NCBI GenBank assembly: GCA_947488485.1 | Contig: CANKZO010000123.1 | Span: 1-6,663, forward strand | DNA from: Opitutia bacterium | GTDB lineage: Bacteria; Verrucomicrobiota; Verrucomicrobiae; Opitutales; UBA953 | Direction of reading: 5' to 3' | DNA: 6,663 nt | In this document: positions 1 through 5,890 of the stretch, piece after piece | Layout of the letters: every line of letters begins with the position of its first letter | Position numbering within the stretch: the stretch's first letter is position 1 | Translations under genes and position numbers: made by a program | Notes under the pieces: generated by a model | Database searches by the model: none | What the model saw: only the letters and a program-made list of their open reading frames with translations | What the model was told of the DNA's origin: nothing

Positions 1-1937
1 ACGGTTCCGTGGTGATGGTGGAGAATTTCCTGCGACGGCTTGAGGAGCGTGTCCGGGCCCTCGGACGACCCCTGTCCGAAGATGAGCGTACGACCGAGTT
101 GTCGGCTGCCGCGGGTGAGGTCGCCGGCCCGATGTTCCTTGGCGTGACCGTGATCACCTTGGTCTATGTGCCGATCTTCGCCCTCGAGGGTATCGAAGGG
201 AAGATGTTCAAGCCCATGGCCGCGGCCGTCGTGGTCGCCTTGGCGGCTTCCGCGCTCGTCGCCCTGACCGTCATGCCTGCCCTGGCTTCTTTCTGGCTTC
301 GGGCTGAAGGTCATGCCGAGGAAGGTGGCCTGATCCGCCGTCTCAAGTCGGTCTTCTCGGCGATGCTTGGATGGTGCTTCGCCCATCGAACCGCGGCCGT
401 CGTCGCCACTTCGCTCGCGGCCCTCGCAGCCGCCGTCGGCTACACGCGTCTCGGGGCCGATTTCATCCCGCAGCTCGACGAAGGTTCCATCAGCATCCAG
501 TTCGTCCGAGCCTCCAGCCTTGATCTGGCCTCCTCGATGGACCTGCAGAAGCGCACTGAGATCCTCCTGAGTGCCAAGTTTCCGGAGGTCGACCATATCT
601 TCGCCCGTATCGGTACCGCCGAGATCGCCAGCGATCCGATGGGGCCGAACGTCGCGGATAGTTATGTGAAGTTGAAACCCCGCGACACGTGGCGCCGTGA
701 AGGTGGTTCGCCCATCAATAAGGCAAGGCTCGTCGAACTCATGTCCGAACTCCTGGAGCGGACCGTCCCCGGGCAGACCACGATGTTCTCCCAGCCGATC
801 CAGTTGCGTTTCAATGAGATCATGGCCGGCTCCCGAGCAGATCTTTCGCTGAAGATCTTCGGCGACGAACTCTCCGACATGGAAGCCGTGGCCGAGCAGG
901 CGGTGGCCGTGCTCCGTAAGATTCCTGGCGGCGGAGACGTCGAGTTCGAGGCCTCGGGCTTATTGCCGTCGGTCGATATCGTTCCGAAGCGGGACCAGAT
1001 GGTCCGTCGTAATCTGCACGCGGAGGAACTTAACGATATCGTCTCGACCGCCTTGGGCGGCGCGAAGGCAGGGCAGGTGCCTTCGTCGTCCCGGCCTTTG
1101 GACGTCGTCGTCCGACTCCAAGGTGCCGAAAGAATCTCGCCGGCGCAGATCGGCGATCTCCCGGTCTCTGCCGAGGATGGCTCCGGTACGATGGTCGCGC
1201 TCTCCAAGGTCGCCGACGTCAAACTGGTCGAACGTCCCGGCGTCATCACCCGCGAGGACGCGCGCCGCCGTCTGGCCATCCTCATCAACGTCCGTGGCCG
1301 GGATACCGAGGGCTTCGTGCGCGAAGCCGAGGCCAAGCTCAAGGCCGAGGTCAAGCCGGTCGGCGGCGTCTATTGGGAGTTCGGCGGACAGTTCGAGAAC
1401 CTGCAGCGGGCGCGCGAGCGCCTAGCCCTGGTCGTCCCGGCGGTCCTCGGCCTGATCCTGCTCCTGATCTACGCCGGGTTCGGGAGTTTCCGCCAGGCAG
1501 CGCTCGTCTTCACGTGCGTGCCGCTCGCCGCCACCGGCGGGGTCCTCGCCCTTTGGCTGCGCGGGATGCCTTTCACGATCTCGGCCGGTATCGGCTTCAT
1601 CGCAGTGTCGGGCATCGCCGTCCTCAACGGCATCATGCTGGTCAGCTTCATCAACCAGCTGCGCGAGGCCGGCGTGCCTTTGCGGCAGGCCGTGACGGAC
1701 GGTACGTTGACGCGTCTGCGCCCGAAGTTGCTGACAGCGCTCGTCGCTTCTTTGGGCTTCATCCCCATGGCCCTTTCGACCGGTCCAGGGGCCGAGGTGC
1801 AGCAACCGCTGGCGACCGTCGTCATCGGGGGGATCTTCACTTCCACCGCCCTGACGCTCCTGCTTCTCCCTGTCCTCTATGACTGGGTCGAGGCGCGTTC
1901 CCCCTCTTCTCCCAACCCGAAAACCACCCAATCATGA
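1..1937 (+). CDS. czcA: Heavy-metal efflux RND pump, CzcA/CusA family (5'-truncated by window edge)
   Basis: This is the inner-membrane, proton-driven pump subunit of a tripartite CzcCBA/CusCBA-type system that exports divalent or monovalent heavy metals. The frame is open from base 3 (first codons G-S-V-V-M-V-E-N, the usual family context), so the gene starts outside the window. About 645 codons of a usual ~1030-1060 are present. Seen, numbering from the GTG at base 9: membrane segments around residues 41-60 and 67-95, a further one at 127-146, then the second periplasmic loop beginning FIPQLDEGS (152-160). The loop has FPEVDHIFARIGTAE (191-205) and LKPRDTW (222-228), and ends near GGQFENL (459-465). 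The last transmembrane block (471-625) contains GAEVQQPLATVVIGG (594-608). The IGTAE..SDPMGPNVAD pattern is closer to CzcA (Zn/Co/Cd) than to CusA (Cu/Ag). The acidic TM4 residues that would settle the substrate are upstream of the window, so specificity is inferred. The stop overlaps the next gene by four bases, implying translational coupling. Confidence 0.95.
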   Translation, partial: GSVVMVENFLRRLEERVRALGRPLSEDERTTELSAAAGEVAGPMFLGVTVITLVYVPIFALEGIEGKMFKPMAAAVVVALAASALVALTVMPALASFWLRAEGHAEEGGLIRRLKSVFSAMLGWCFAHRTAAVVATSLAALAAAVGYTRLGADFIPQLDEGSISIQFVRASSLDLASSMDLQKRTEILLSAKFPEVDHIFARIGTAEIASDPMGPNVADSYVKLKPRDTWRREGGSPINKARLVELMSELLERTVPGQTTMFSQPIQLRFNEIMAGSRADLSLKIFGDELSDMEAVAEQAVAVLRKIPGGGDVEFEASGLLPSVDIVPKRDQMVRRNLHAEELNDIVSTALGGAKAGQVPSSSRPLDVVVRLQGAERISPAQIGDLPVSAEDGSGTMVALSKVADVKLVERPGVITREDARRRLAILINVRGRDTEGFVREAEAKLKAEVKPVGGVYWEFGGQFENLQRARERLALVVPAVLGLILLLIYAGFGSFRQAALVFTCVPLAATGGVLALWLRGMPFTISAGIGFIAVSGIAVLNGIMLVSFINQLREAGVPLRQAVTDGTLTRLRPKLLTALVASLGFIPMALSTGPGAEVQQPLATVVIGGIFTSTALTLLLLPVLYDWVEARSPSSPNPKTTQS

Positions 1938-2350
1938 AAATACTCATCCTCTCCCTGTTCTCGATCGGTGTGCTCGTCGCCGCCGAGCCCGCCAAGTCGG
2001 TGGCCGATGTCCAGCCGGGTCGCCGACTGGAAGCGCCCGGGTTGAGTGCGCAGTTCGTAATCCAGCCGGATCGCAAGGCCATCGTGTCCTTCGTCGACTT
2101 GGTCGGTAAGCCGGTCGCCCGCGGCGAACGTGCCGTGACCCTCAAGGTCGATGGCAAGGACGTCGCGATGGAGCCTCAGCTGAACGGCTTCATCACCAAG
2201 GACCCCCTGCAGCCCAAGGAGCCGGCCCCGATCGTGGTCCAGATCCGTGCCTCGGCGGTCGCCAAGCCGACGAACTTCCGTCTGACCTTGAACACCGCCC
2301 TCTGCGGAGAGTGCAAGCGCCAGGAGTACGGCTGTACCTGCGCTCACTGA
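1934..2350 (+). CDS. Small exported protein with Cys/His-rich C-terminus, coupled to the metal pump
   Basis: I do not recognise a named family. The 138-residue product starts MKILILSLFSIGVLVAAEPA, a plausible Sec signal peptide (cleavage probably near residue 17), so the mature protein should be periplasmic. The middle (residues 25-120) is probably beta-rich, with the ungapped stretch VQIRASAVAKPTNFRLTLN just before the tail. The tail has Cys124 and Cys127 (CGEC), Cys134 and Cys136 (CTC), and His138 as the last residue. This looks like a soft-metal or zinc ligand cluster. The ATG overlaps the pump stop codon (ATGA), and there is no Shine-Dalgarno sequence, so translation is probably coupled to the pump gene. 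Inference: an accessory metal-binding protein that delivers or senses metal for the RND complex. Alternatives are a structural zinc site or a disulfide-stabilised tail. The reading frame is well supported; the function is not. Confidence 0.85.
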   Translation: MKILILSLFSIGVLVAAEPAKSVADVQPGRRLEAPGLSAQFVIQPDRKAIVSFVDLVGKPVARGERAVTLKVDGKDVAMEPQLNGFITKDPLQPKEPAPIVVQIRASAVAKPTNFRLTLNTALCGECKRQEYGCTCAH

Positions 2351-2468
2351 GGCACCTTTCCACATATTATCACCGATTCCCAAATCTATCACTTAAGTTG
2401 ACTACAGCAGTGTCTACAGATTCACCAAACCCGCATAAAAACTAAGGAAAACACACATATGGCTCCCC

Positions 2469-2491
2469 TTCGAATCCCATCCTCTCCGCCA
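2469..2491 (+). repeat. tRNA 3'-end fragment (tRNA-Ser-like), probable att site
   Basis: The parts read in order as in a tRNA gene. T-loop TTCGAAT is at 2469-2475, the 3' T-stem arm CCCAT at 2476-2480 and the 3' acceptor arm CCTCTCC at 2481-2487. Discriminator G is at 2488 and encoded CCA at 2489-2491. A G discriminator with an acceptor of this type fits tRNA-Ser. The matching 5' T-stem arm (ATGGG expected at 2464-2468) is absent: the bases there are TCCCC. No anticodon or D arm precedes it, so this is not a functional tRNA. Tyrosine-recombinase elements that integrate into tRNA genes leave exactly such a 3' duplicate at the far end of the element. By that rule the intact tRNA and the element lie to the left. 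No integrase gene is visible in the window. Confidence 0.6.
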
Positions 2492-2514
2492 CTTTAACGC
2501 GGGATGTCCGAGGC

Positions 2515-2533
2515 AACGGACTTGTCCGTTTTT
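2515..2533 (+). terminator. Hairpin with short T-tract, possible tRNA-type terminator
   Basis: AACGGA (2515-2520) pairs perfectly with TCCGTT (2525-2530) across a CTTG loop, and the right arm runs into a five-T stretch (2529-2533). The stem is only six pairs with three A-T/T-A pairs, so it would be weak. It sits 23 bases after the CCA of the tRNA fragment, where a tRNA terminator would be expected if the DNA to the right is the original flank of the target tRNA gene. Confidence 0.35.
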
Positions 2534-2577
2534 GTCGCAGTTCTCGGCTTATTCTCCGGTCTTTGGCTAGCTCTGTT

Positions 2578-2655
2578 ATGTCCGATGCTACCAAAAACTC
2601 TACCAAAAGTGGGTCAGGCTTTCTGGGTATGACCAGAAACTATGACCATCGTTAA
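2578..2655 (+). CDS. Possible 25-residue ORF overlapping a direct repeat (doubtful)
   Basis: An ATG at 2578 opens 25 codons ending at TAA 2653-2655 (begins MSDATKNSTKSGSGF). It has no Shine-Dalgarno sequence and no recognisable family. The composition (Ser/Thr/Lys/Gly) is less biased than the surrounding junk frames, and it lies next to the tRNA fragment. It could therefore be the broken start of an integrase or another element gene. It may equally be chance; it is listed because it overlaps the CTACCAAAA repeat pair. Confidence 0.15.
   Translation: MSDATKNSTKSGSGFLGMTRNYDHR
2588..2608 (+). repeat. Two direct copies of CTACCAAAA, 12 bases apart
   Basis: CTACCAAAA occurs at 2588-2596 and again at 2600-2608, giving a 12-base repeat period. 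Short direct repeats within ~150 bases of an att core are typical of arm-type sites bound by tyrosine integrases or excisionases. That role is inferred from position only. Confidence 0.35.
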
Positions 2656-2865
2656 CCTCTGGGAATAATGACAGTCCGCAGGCGTGTCCGCCATTGGGTG
2701 GGATGATGTCCCCTGCTTGCCGTCATCTTGGTTCGGGCCCATGTCCGCCCGTCGCTGGCATGTCCTCGCCGCCGTGCATCTGGGACTTCATCGACGCCAG
2801 ATCGAAGCAATCCTACCCGGGCTTGCTTGTGGCTGCCTTCCACGAAGACTCTGAGCCATATCACG

Positions 2866-3609
2866 ATGAAACGGAAATTCCTCTTCCTCCTCCTAGGCCT
2901 TGCCGCTTGTGCTCAAGCGTCCGAATACACCGGCCGTCTGGAGGTGGAGGCCGGAGTCATTTCTACCCGGGACATGAAGATCAGTGGCTATGGGCAAGGA
3001 GATGCCACCCGCGGCTGGGGGCAGACGGCCGCGACGTTAAGGCTGGAATACTGGCTCGTGAAGGAAGGCGACTGGAACTACGGCGTCGTGCTCCAGCCGC
3101 TCTCAGTGAGCTATGCGGATACGCTCAAGGCGGACTTCTCCGCCAAGGGAAAGACGTTCAACGCCGGGGACGCCGCCACGATGGATTATCAGTTCCACAC
3201 GATCCGTTTCAGCGCGAACAAACCTTTTTTCGGTGAAAGCAAGGATGGCTCCCTCCGGTTGGGGGGTTCGCTGTTGGCGCGGTATGCCGAAGTGACTTTC
3301 AGCGGCAGCGGACAGAGTTTCACGGATAACGGTTTCCTGGTCATCCCGGTGTTCAATATCGAGGCAACCAGAAAGCTGGGACAAGGTTACGAGTTCGTGA
3401 CCCGCTCCGATTTCTTCCCCGGCTACCGTGGTAATATCTTCATGGACGGGTTGTTCGATATCTACCTCGGCCTCCGCCGGGAGACCGGCGAGACCTCGCG
3501 GATCGACGCCGGAATCAGGTTGTTCTTCGGCGGATACGATCCGCGCCGGCCCGGGGACTTCGCGAACCGGATTTTCTTCAATTCCCTCGTGCTGAGGTAT
3601 GTCTACTGA
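2866..3609 (+). CDS. Probable outer-membrane beta-barrel protein, unknown role
   Basis: The product is 247 residues. I start it at ATG 2866 because MKRKFLFLLLGLAACAQASE is a good signal peptide directly after this codon. The longer in-frame extension (from GTG 2728) is Arg/Pro/Ser-rich and would bury the signal. Cleavage after AQA (residue 18) is most likely; LAAC at 12-15 also resembles a lipobox, so a lipoprotein is possible. The mature part shows amphipathic alternation in many short segments (for example LRLEYWLV, 58-65; NYGVVLQPLSVSY, 71-83; GIRLFFGGY, 216-224). Gly/Asp/Asn turns separate these segments, and the chain ends LVLRYVY with a terminal aromatic, as in outer-membrane barrels assembled by BAM. 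Length would suit 8-12 strands. No family is recognised. It stands alone, convergent with the lipocalin gene 53 bases away, with no clear Shine-Dalgarno sequence. Confidence 0.75.
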   Translation: MKRKFLFLLLGLAACAQASEYTGRLEVEAGVISTRDMKISGYGQGDATRGWGQTAATLRLEYWLVKEGDWNYGVVLQPLSVSYADTLKADFSAKGKTFNAGDAATMDYQFHTIRFSANKPFFGESKDGSLRLGGSLLARYAEVTFSGSGQSFTDNGFLVIPVFNIEATRKLGQGYEFVTRSDFFPGYRGNIFMDGLFDIYLGLRRETGETSRIDAGIRLFFGGYDPRRPGDFANRIFFNSLVLRYVY

Positions 3610-3662
3610 TCGGGCGGTTGGCCGACGTCGCTAGCTGTCTCTCCGGCAATCTTAACATGGGG

Positions 3663-4208
3663 TCAGCGCTGGGGGACGCGGCGGAGCTTGGAGACGTCGT
3701 GTCCGTTGTCCGTCAGCCACTTCACGAGTTCCTGGTAGCGGGCTTCGGGGATGGTCTTGGTGCGCGCCATGATCCAGACGTAATCGCGGTCCGGTACGCC
3801 GATGACGGTGGTCTCGTAGTCAGCGTCGAGGTAGGCGATCAGGTAGGCAGCCTTGAACGGCCAGACGAACTGCATCCGCCATTCGGCGTTGGTCTCGCGG
3901 TTGTGGACGAAGCCGGTGGGTCGGTAAGTCTTGAGCGGGCCGTCGAAGCCTCCGTTGTTGAAGGCATAGGTGGTCGCGATCGTGCCGTCCGTCTCCAGAC
4001 GGTAGCTCTCGACGCCGTTGAAGGCCTCGTCCTCGATGAAGGTGGGGATATGCGCGATGACGTACCAGTCGCCCATGAAGCGCTTAAGATCGACCGGTCG
4101 CTCGATGGCGCGCAAGGGCGGCTTCGCCTCGGCTCCGCACGAGCCCTTCCAGGACTGGCAGCCGACCAAGCCCACGCAGAGAAGCAGAATCCAGAATAGG
4201 TTGGGCAT
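3663..4208 (-). CDS. blc: Bacterial lipocalin, outer-membrane lipoprotein Blc
   Basis: The 181-residue product belongs to the bacterial lipocalins, which bind fatty acids or lysophospholipids in a beta-barrel cup and are anchored to the outer membrane. A signal peptide (1-16) ends in the lipobox LVGC with Cys17 as the lipidated residue; Gln18 at +2 gives no inner-membrane retention signal. The first lipocalin motif is GDWYVIA (46-52) and the second conserved block is VPDRDYVWIMART (138-150). The end, DVSKLRRVPQR, matches the usual Blc C-terminus. Length is normal for the family. The start ATG has no Shine-Dalgarno sequence. It lies 48 bases downstream of the chalcone-isomerase-like gene on the same strand, so the two are probably co-transcribed. 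Blc proteins are generally tied to envelope stress and membrane lipid repair; the ligand here is not known. Confidence 0.95.
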   Translation of the reverse strand: MPNLFWILLLCVGLVGCQSWKGSCGAEAKPPLRAIERPVDLKRFMGDWYVIAHIPTFIEDEAFNGVESYRLETDGTIATTYAFNNGGFDGPLKTYRPTGFVHNRETNAEWRMQFVWPFKAAYLIAYLDADYETTVIGVPDRDYVWIMARTKTIPEARYQELVKWLTDNGHDVSKLRRVPQR

Positions 4209-4256
4209 GGCGGGAAGTATGAACCCGGCGCGGGTAAGGTCGACGGCTGATTCAGC

Positions 4257-4835
4257 TCAGCGGCCGAGGAGGGTGTCGCGCATCGACTTGCTGATCGGGT
4301 CGTCGCCCAGCCAGATCCGGAAATAGGCGGCAGCGAAGTCATGGCCGGGGACCGTGACGAGCGGTGAGCCGTTGAGCCGGAGCGTGGTTCCCTTGCCCGG
4401 TACGTAGGTGAGCGTATAGCTATCACCTTCGCGCACGTCACGGTAAGCCCGGTTGATGAGTTCCAATCGTTCACGTAAGGAGACCAACGTCTCCGCCTTG
4501 ACGTTGCGGGCGAGGAGGGTGTCGCCGCCTTTGATGATCTCGGCGGCGGTGAAGCCGCGGTGGTAGGTGAGTTGCAGCCGGACGGGGATATCGGCGAAGA
4601 CTTTGCTCGACGGCTCTCCGGCGCCGAGGTGGAGGCGGGCGTCGTAGACCTTGATGACCGACATCCAGCGGAAGGTGGTCGCTCCGACGAGCACGAAGCG
4701 GGCGCCGTCCTCCGACAGTTCGTCCGGGTTGCCCTGGATGGCGCGTGCATCGGGCGAAATGACAACACAGAGGACCAAGGCGAGGCTCCCCAGGAGGTCA
4801 GTGAAGAACGACCGATGCGAAGTGCAGACGAACAT
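4257..4835 (-). CDS. Chalcone isomerase-like exported protein
   Basis: The 192-residue product resembles the bacterial chalcone-isomerase-like family (Chalcone_3 type), named for fold similarity to plant chalcone isomerase. Bacterial members are usually exported and have no established isomerase role; fatty-acid binding is one proposal. Start at ATG 4835 gives a signal region (MFVCTSHRSFFTDLLGSLAL..., cleavage near ARA, 30-32) and a Shine-Dalgarno sequence, AGGGGG, four bases before the ATG. The longer frame to 4979 adds unconvincing sequence and overlaps the hydrolase gene. Family hallmarks are FRWMSVIKVYDARLHL (55-70), a helical middle with RERLELINRAYRDVREGDSY (121-140), LTYVPGKGTTLRLNG (142-156) and FRIWLGDDPISKSMRDTLLG (172-191). 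It is the likely first gene of a two-gene operon with blc. A hairpin overlaps its ribosome binding site. Confidence 0.85.
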   Translation of the reverse strand: MFVCTSHRSFFTDLLGSLALVLCVVISPDARAIQGNPDELSEDGARFVLVGATTFRWMSVIKVYDARLHLGAGEPSSKVFADIPVRLQLTYHRGFTAAEIIKGGDTLLARNVKAETLVSLRERLELINRAYRDVREGDSYTLTYVPGKGTTLRLNGSPLVTVPGHDFAAAYFRIWLGDDPISKSMRDTLLGR

Positions 4836-4836
4836 C

Positions 4837-4853
4837 CTACCCCCTGAGGGTAG
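4837..4853 (-). promoter_or_regulatory. Hairpin overlapping the ribosome binding site of the chalcone isomerase-like gene
   Basis: In the mRNA sense CTACCC (4853-4848) pairs perfectly with GGGTAG (4842-4837) across a five-base loop, one base before the ATG at 4835. The purine-rich AGGGGG needed for 16S pairing lies in the loop and the 3' arm. If the hairpin forms, it would limit ribosome access. The six-pair stem with three or four G-C pairs is modest, so it may simply reflect a G-rich Shine-Dalgarno sequence facing a C-rich stretch. It is the only clear Shine-Dalgarno sequence in the window. Confidence 0.4.
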
Positions 4854-4930
4854 TGAAGCGCGGCAGATATCTAGCCTAGGTTTCGTTAAGTAGGTGTTAA
4901 ATCCCTCCCCCTGCCCGCGTCTAGAATCGA

Positions 4931-5800
4931 TCAGCGGGCGGAAGCTAAGACGCCGATCTGGGTGAGCCAGTCCCGGCATTTATCAGGCCAGACCTTGACG
5001 TCCTTCTCGGAGCGCAGGCCGTGGCCGTGGCCGCCGGTGGCGCAGCGGAAGAAGGTGTGCGGGGTCTTGGTGCCCTTGAGCGCCGCGAAGTAGGCGTCAC
5101 TGCCCTTGATGAAGCGTTTGTCGTCTTCGGCGTGCGCGATGAAGGTCGGCGCGGTCTGTCCGTCCACGAGCGGCACGAGGCCCTCGTCGAGGTAGGCCGG
5201 ATAGCCGAGGATGGCGAAATCGGGACGCAGGGGCTGGTCGTCGGCCGCGTCGATCTGCGCATAAGTCGCCGTACCCGCGTGGACGCTGAGCCGGGCCGAG
5301 AGGTGGCCGCCGGCGGAGAAGCCCATCACGCCGACGCGCGCACGGTCGATGTTCCATTCGGCCGCCCGGTGACGGACTAGGCGGATCGCGCGCTGGATGT
5401 CTTGGAAGGCGCCTTCACGATTGTTCGGCACGCGGTATTTGAGGACGAGGCCGGTGACGCCTAGCTTATTCAGCCATGCGGCGACTTCGGTGCCTTCCTT
5501 GTTGTAAGCGAGGCCGCCGTAGCCGCCGCCGGGGCTGATGATCACGGCGGGCGCCGGTTTGGAGGACTCCGCCCGATAGACGGTGAAGGAAGGTTCGCTG
5601 ATGTCGGTCAGACGGATCACCTCGTCGCCACGGGCGGGCAGGGTGCGCTCGGTTCCTTTCACAGGTTGCCCAGGCATCGAGCCTTTGGACCAGAGCGTCA
5701 CGACGATGCCCGGCCCCTTGGGTTCGGGCTTGGCTGATTCCGCCGCCGAGGAGGAAACGGCGCAGATCAAGGCGACGGACGTGATGAGGGGGCGGAGCAT
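4931..5800 (-). CDS. Secreted alpha/beta hydrolase (esterase, acetylxylan/feruloyl esterase-like)
   Basis: The 289-residue product is an alpha/beta-hydrolase of the kind annotated as acetyl xylan esterase or BD-FAE-like esterase; these remove acyl groups from plant polysaccharides or small esters. A signal peptide covers residues 1-20 (MLRPLITSVALICAVSSSAA). The oxyanion-hole segment is SPGGGYGGL (89-97). The nucleophile elbow is GFSAGG with Ser162. The acid is Asp226 or Asp227 in HAEDDKRF (223-230), and His258 in GGHGHG (256-261) completes the triad. Length fits a single catalytic domain. Start ATG 5800 is the only ATG after an in-frame stop, and it has no Shine-Dalgarno sequence (C/G-rich leader). 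It is co-directional with arsR upstream and the chalcone-isomerase-like gene downstream, with gaps of about 90 and 95 bases, so operon membership is uncertain. The substrate is inferred from family resemblance only; other short-chain esterase roles are possible. Confidence 0.85.
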   Translation of the reverse strand: MLRPLITSVALICAVSSSAAESAKPEPKGPGIVVTLWSKGSMPGQPVKGTERTLPARGDEVIRLTDISEPSFTVYRAESSKPAPAVIISPGGGYGGLAYNKEGTEVAAWLNKLGVTGLVLKYRVPNNREGAFQDIQRAIRLVRHRAAEWNIDRARVGVMGFSAGGHLSARLSVHAGTATYAQIDAADDQPLRPDFAILGYPAYLDEGLVPLVDGQTAPTFIAHAEDDKRFIKGSDAYFAALKGTKTPHTFFRCATGGHGHGLRSEKDVKVWPDKCRDWLTQIGVLASAR

Positions 5801-5890
5801 GGGGCGGGGTATGGATTATGAAACTGGCACCACTCCCACTCCTCCAGCGTAATTTGCGACGACCCTGCCGCCGGTGCCTCCGAACCGGAA

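Larger units (their letters stand above)
2351..2865. other. 515-base intergenic stretch with a probable integration junction
   Basis: No convincing protein gene is seen. Roughly 2356-2460 is AT-richer than its surroundings. Bases 2469-2491 are the 3' end of a tRNA gene, 2515-2533 is a hairpin followed by T residues, and 2578-2655 is a 25-codon ORF containing a direct repeat. Bases 2656-2865 are GC-richer; all three forward frames stay open for tens of codons but give Arg/Pro/Ser-rich, low-complexity translations unlike a conserved protein. The in-frame extension upstream of the barrel gene falls in this class, so I did not include it in that gene. This could be decayed coding DNA or a leader region. 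No promoter with both good boxes was found for the gene at 2866. Confidence 0.6.

Noticed and set aside
662..1354. Long - strand open frame (230 codons) inside the pump gene
   Set aside because: It is antisense to conserved CzcA sequence, with a Ser/Arg/Thr-rich translation typical of shadow frames in GC-rich DNA.
2464..2491. Complete tRNA gene ending at the CCA
   Set aside because: The 5' T-stem arm does not pair and no anticodon or D arm can be found upstream, so only the 3' end is present.
2505..2747. Five copies of TGTCCG (2505, 2523, 2579, 2685, 2742)
   Set aside because: Spacing is irregular, and the hexamer is also frequent inside genes of this window (near 50, 70 and 3700), so it reflects composition rather than a repeat array.
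2728..2865. In-frame upstream extension of the barrel gene (adds 46 residues)
   Set aside because: It is Arg/Pro/Ser-rich with no domain features and would place a good signal peptide internally. The ATG at 2866 fits an exported protein better.
3610..3662. Bidirectional terminator between the convergent barrel and lipocalin genes
   Set aside because: Only short palindromes such as CGACGTCG are seen, without a stable stem and T-tract.
3618..4199. Long + strand open frame (193 codons)
   Set aside because: It is antisense to the well-supported lipocalin gene; its translation is a GC-rich shadow with no family features.
4836..4979. Longer start for the chalcone isomerase-like gene
   Set aside because: The extension overlaps the hydrolase gene, lacks a signal peptide at its start, and bypasses the only good Shine-Dalgarno sequence, at 4835.
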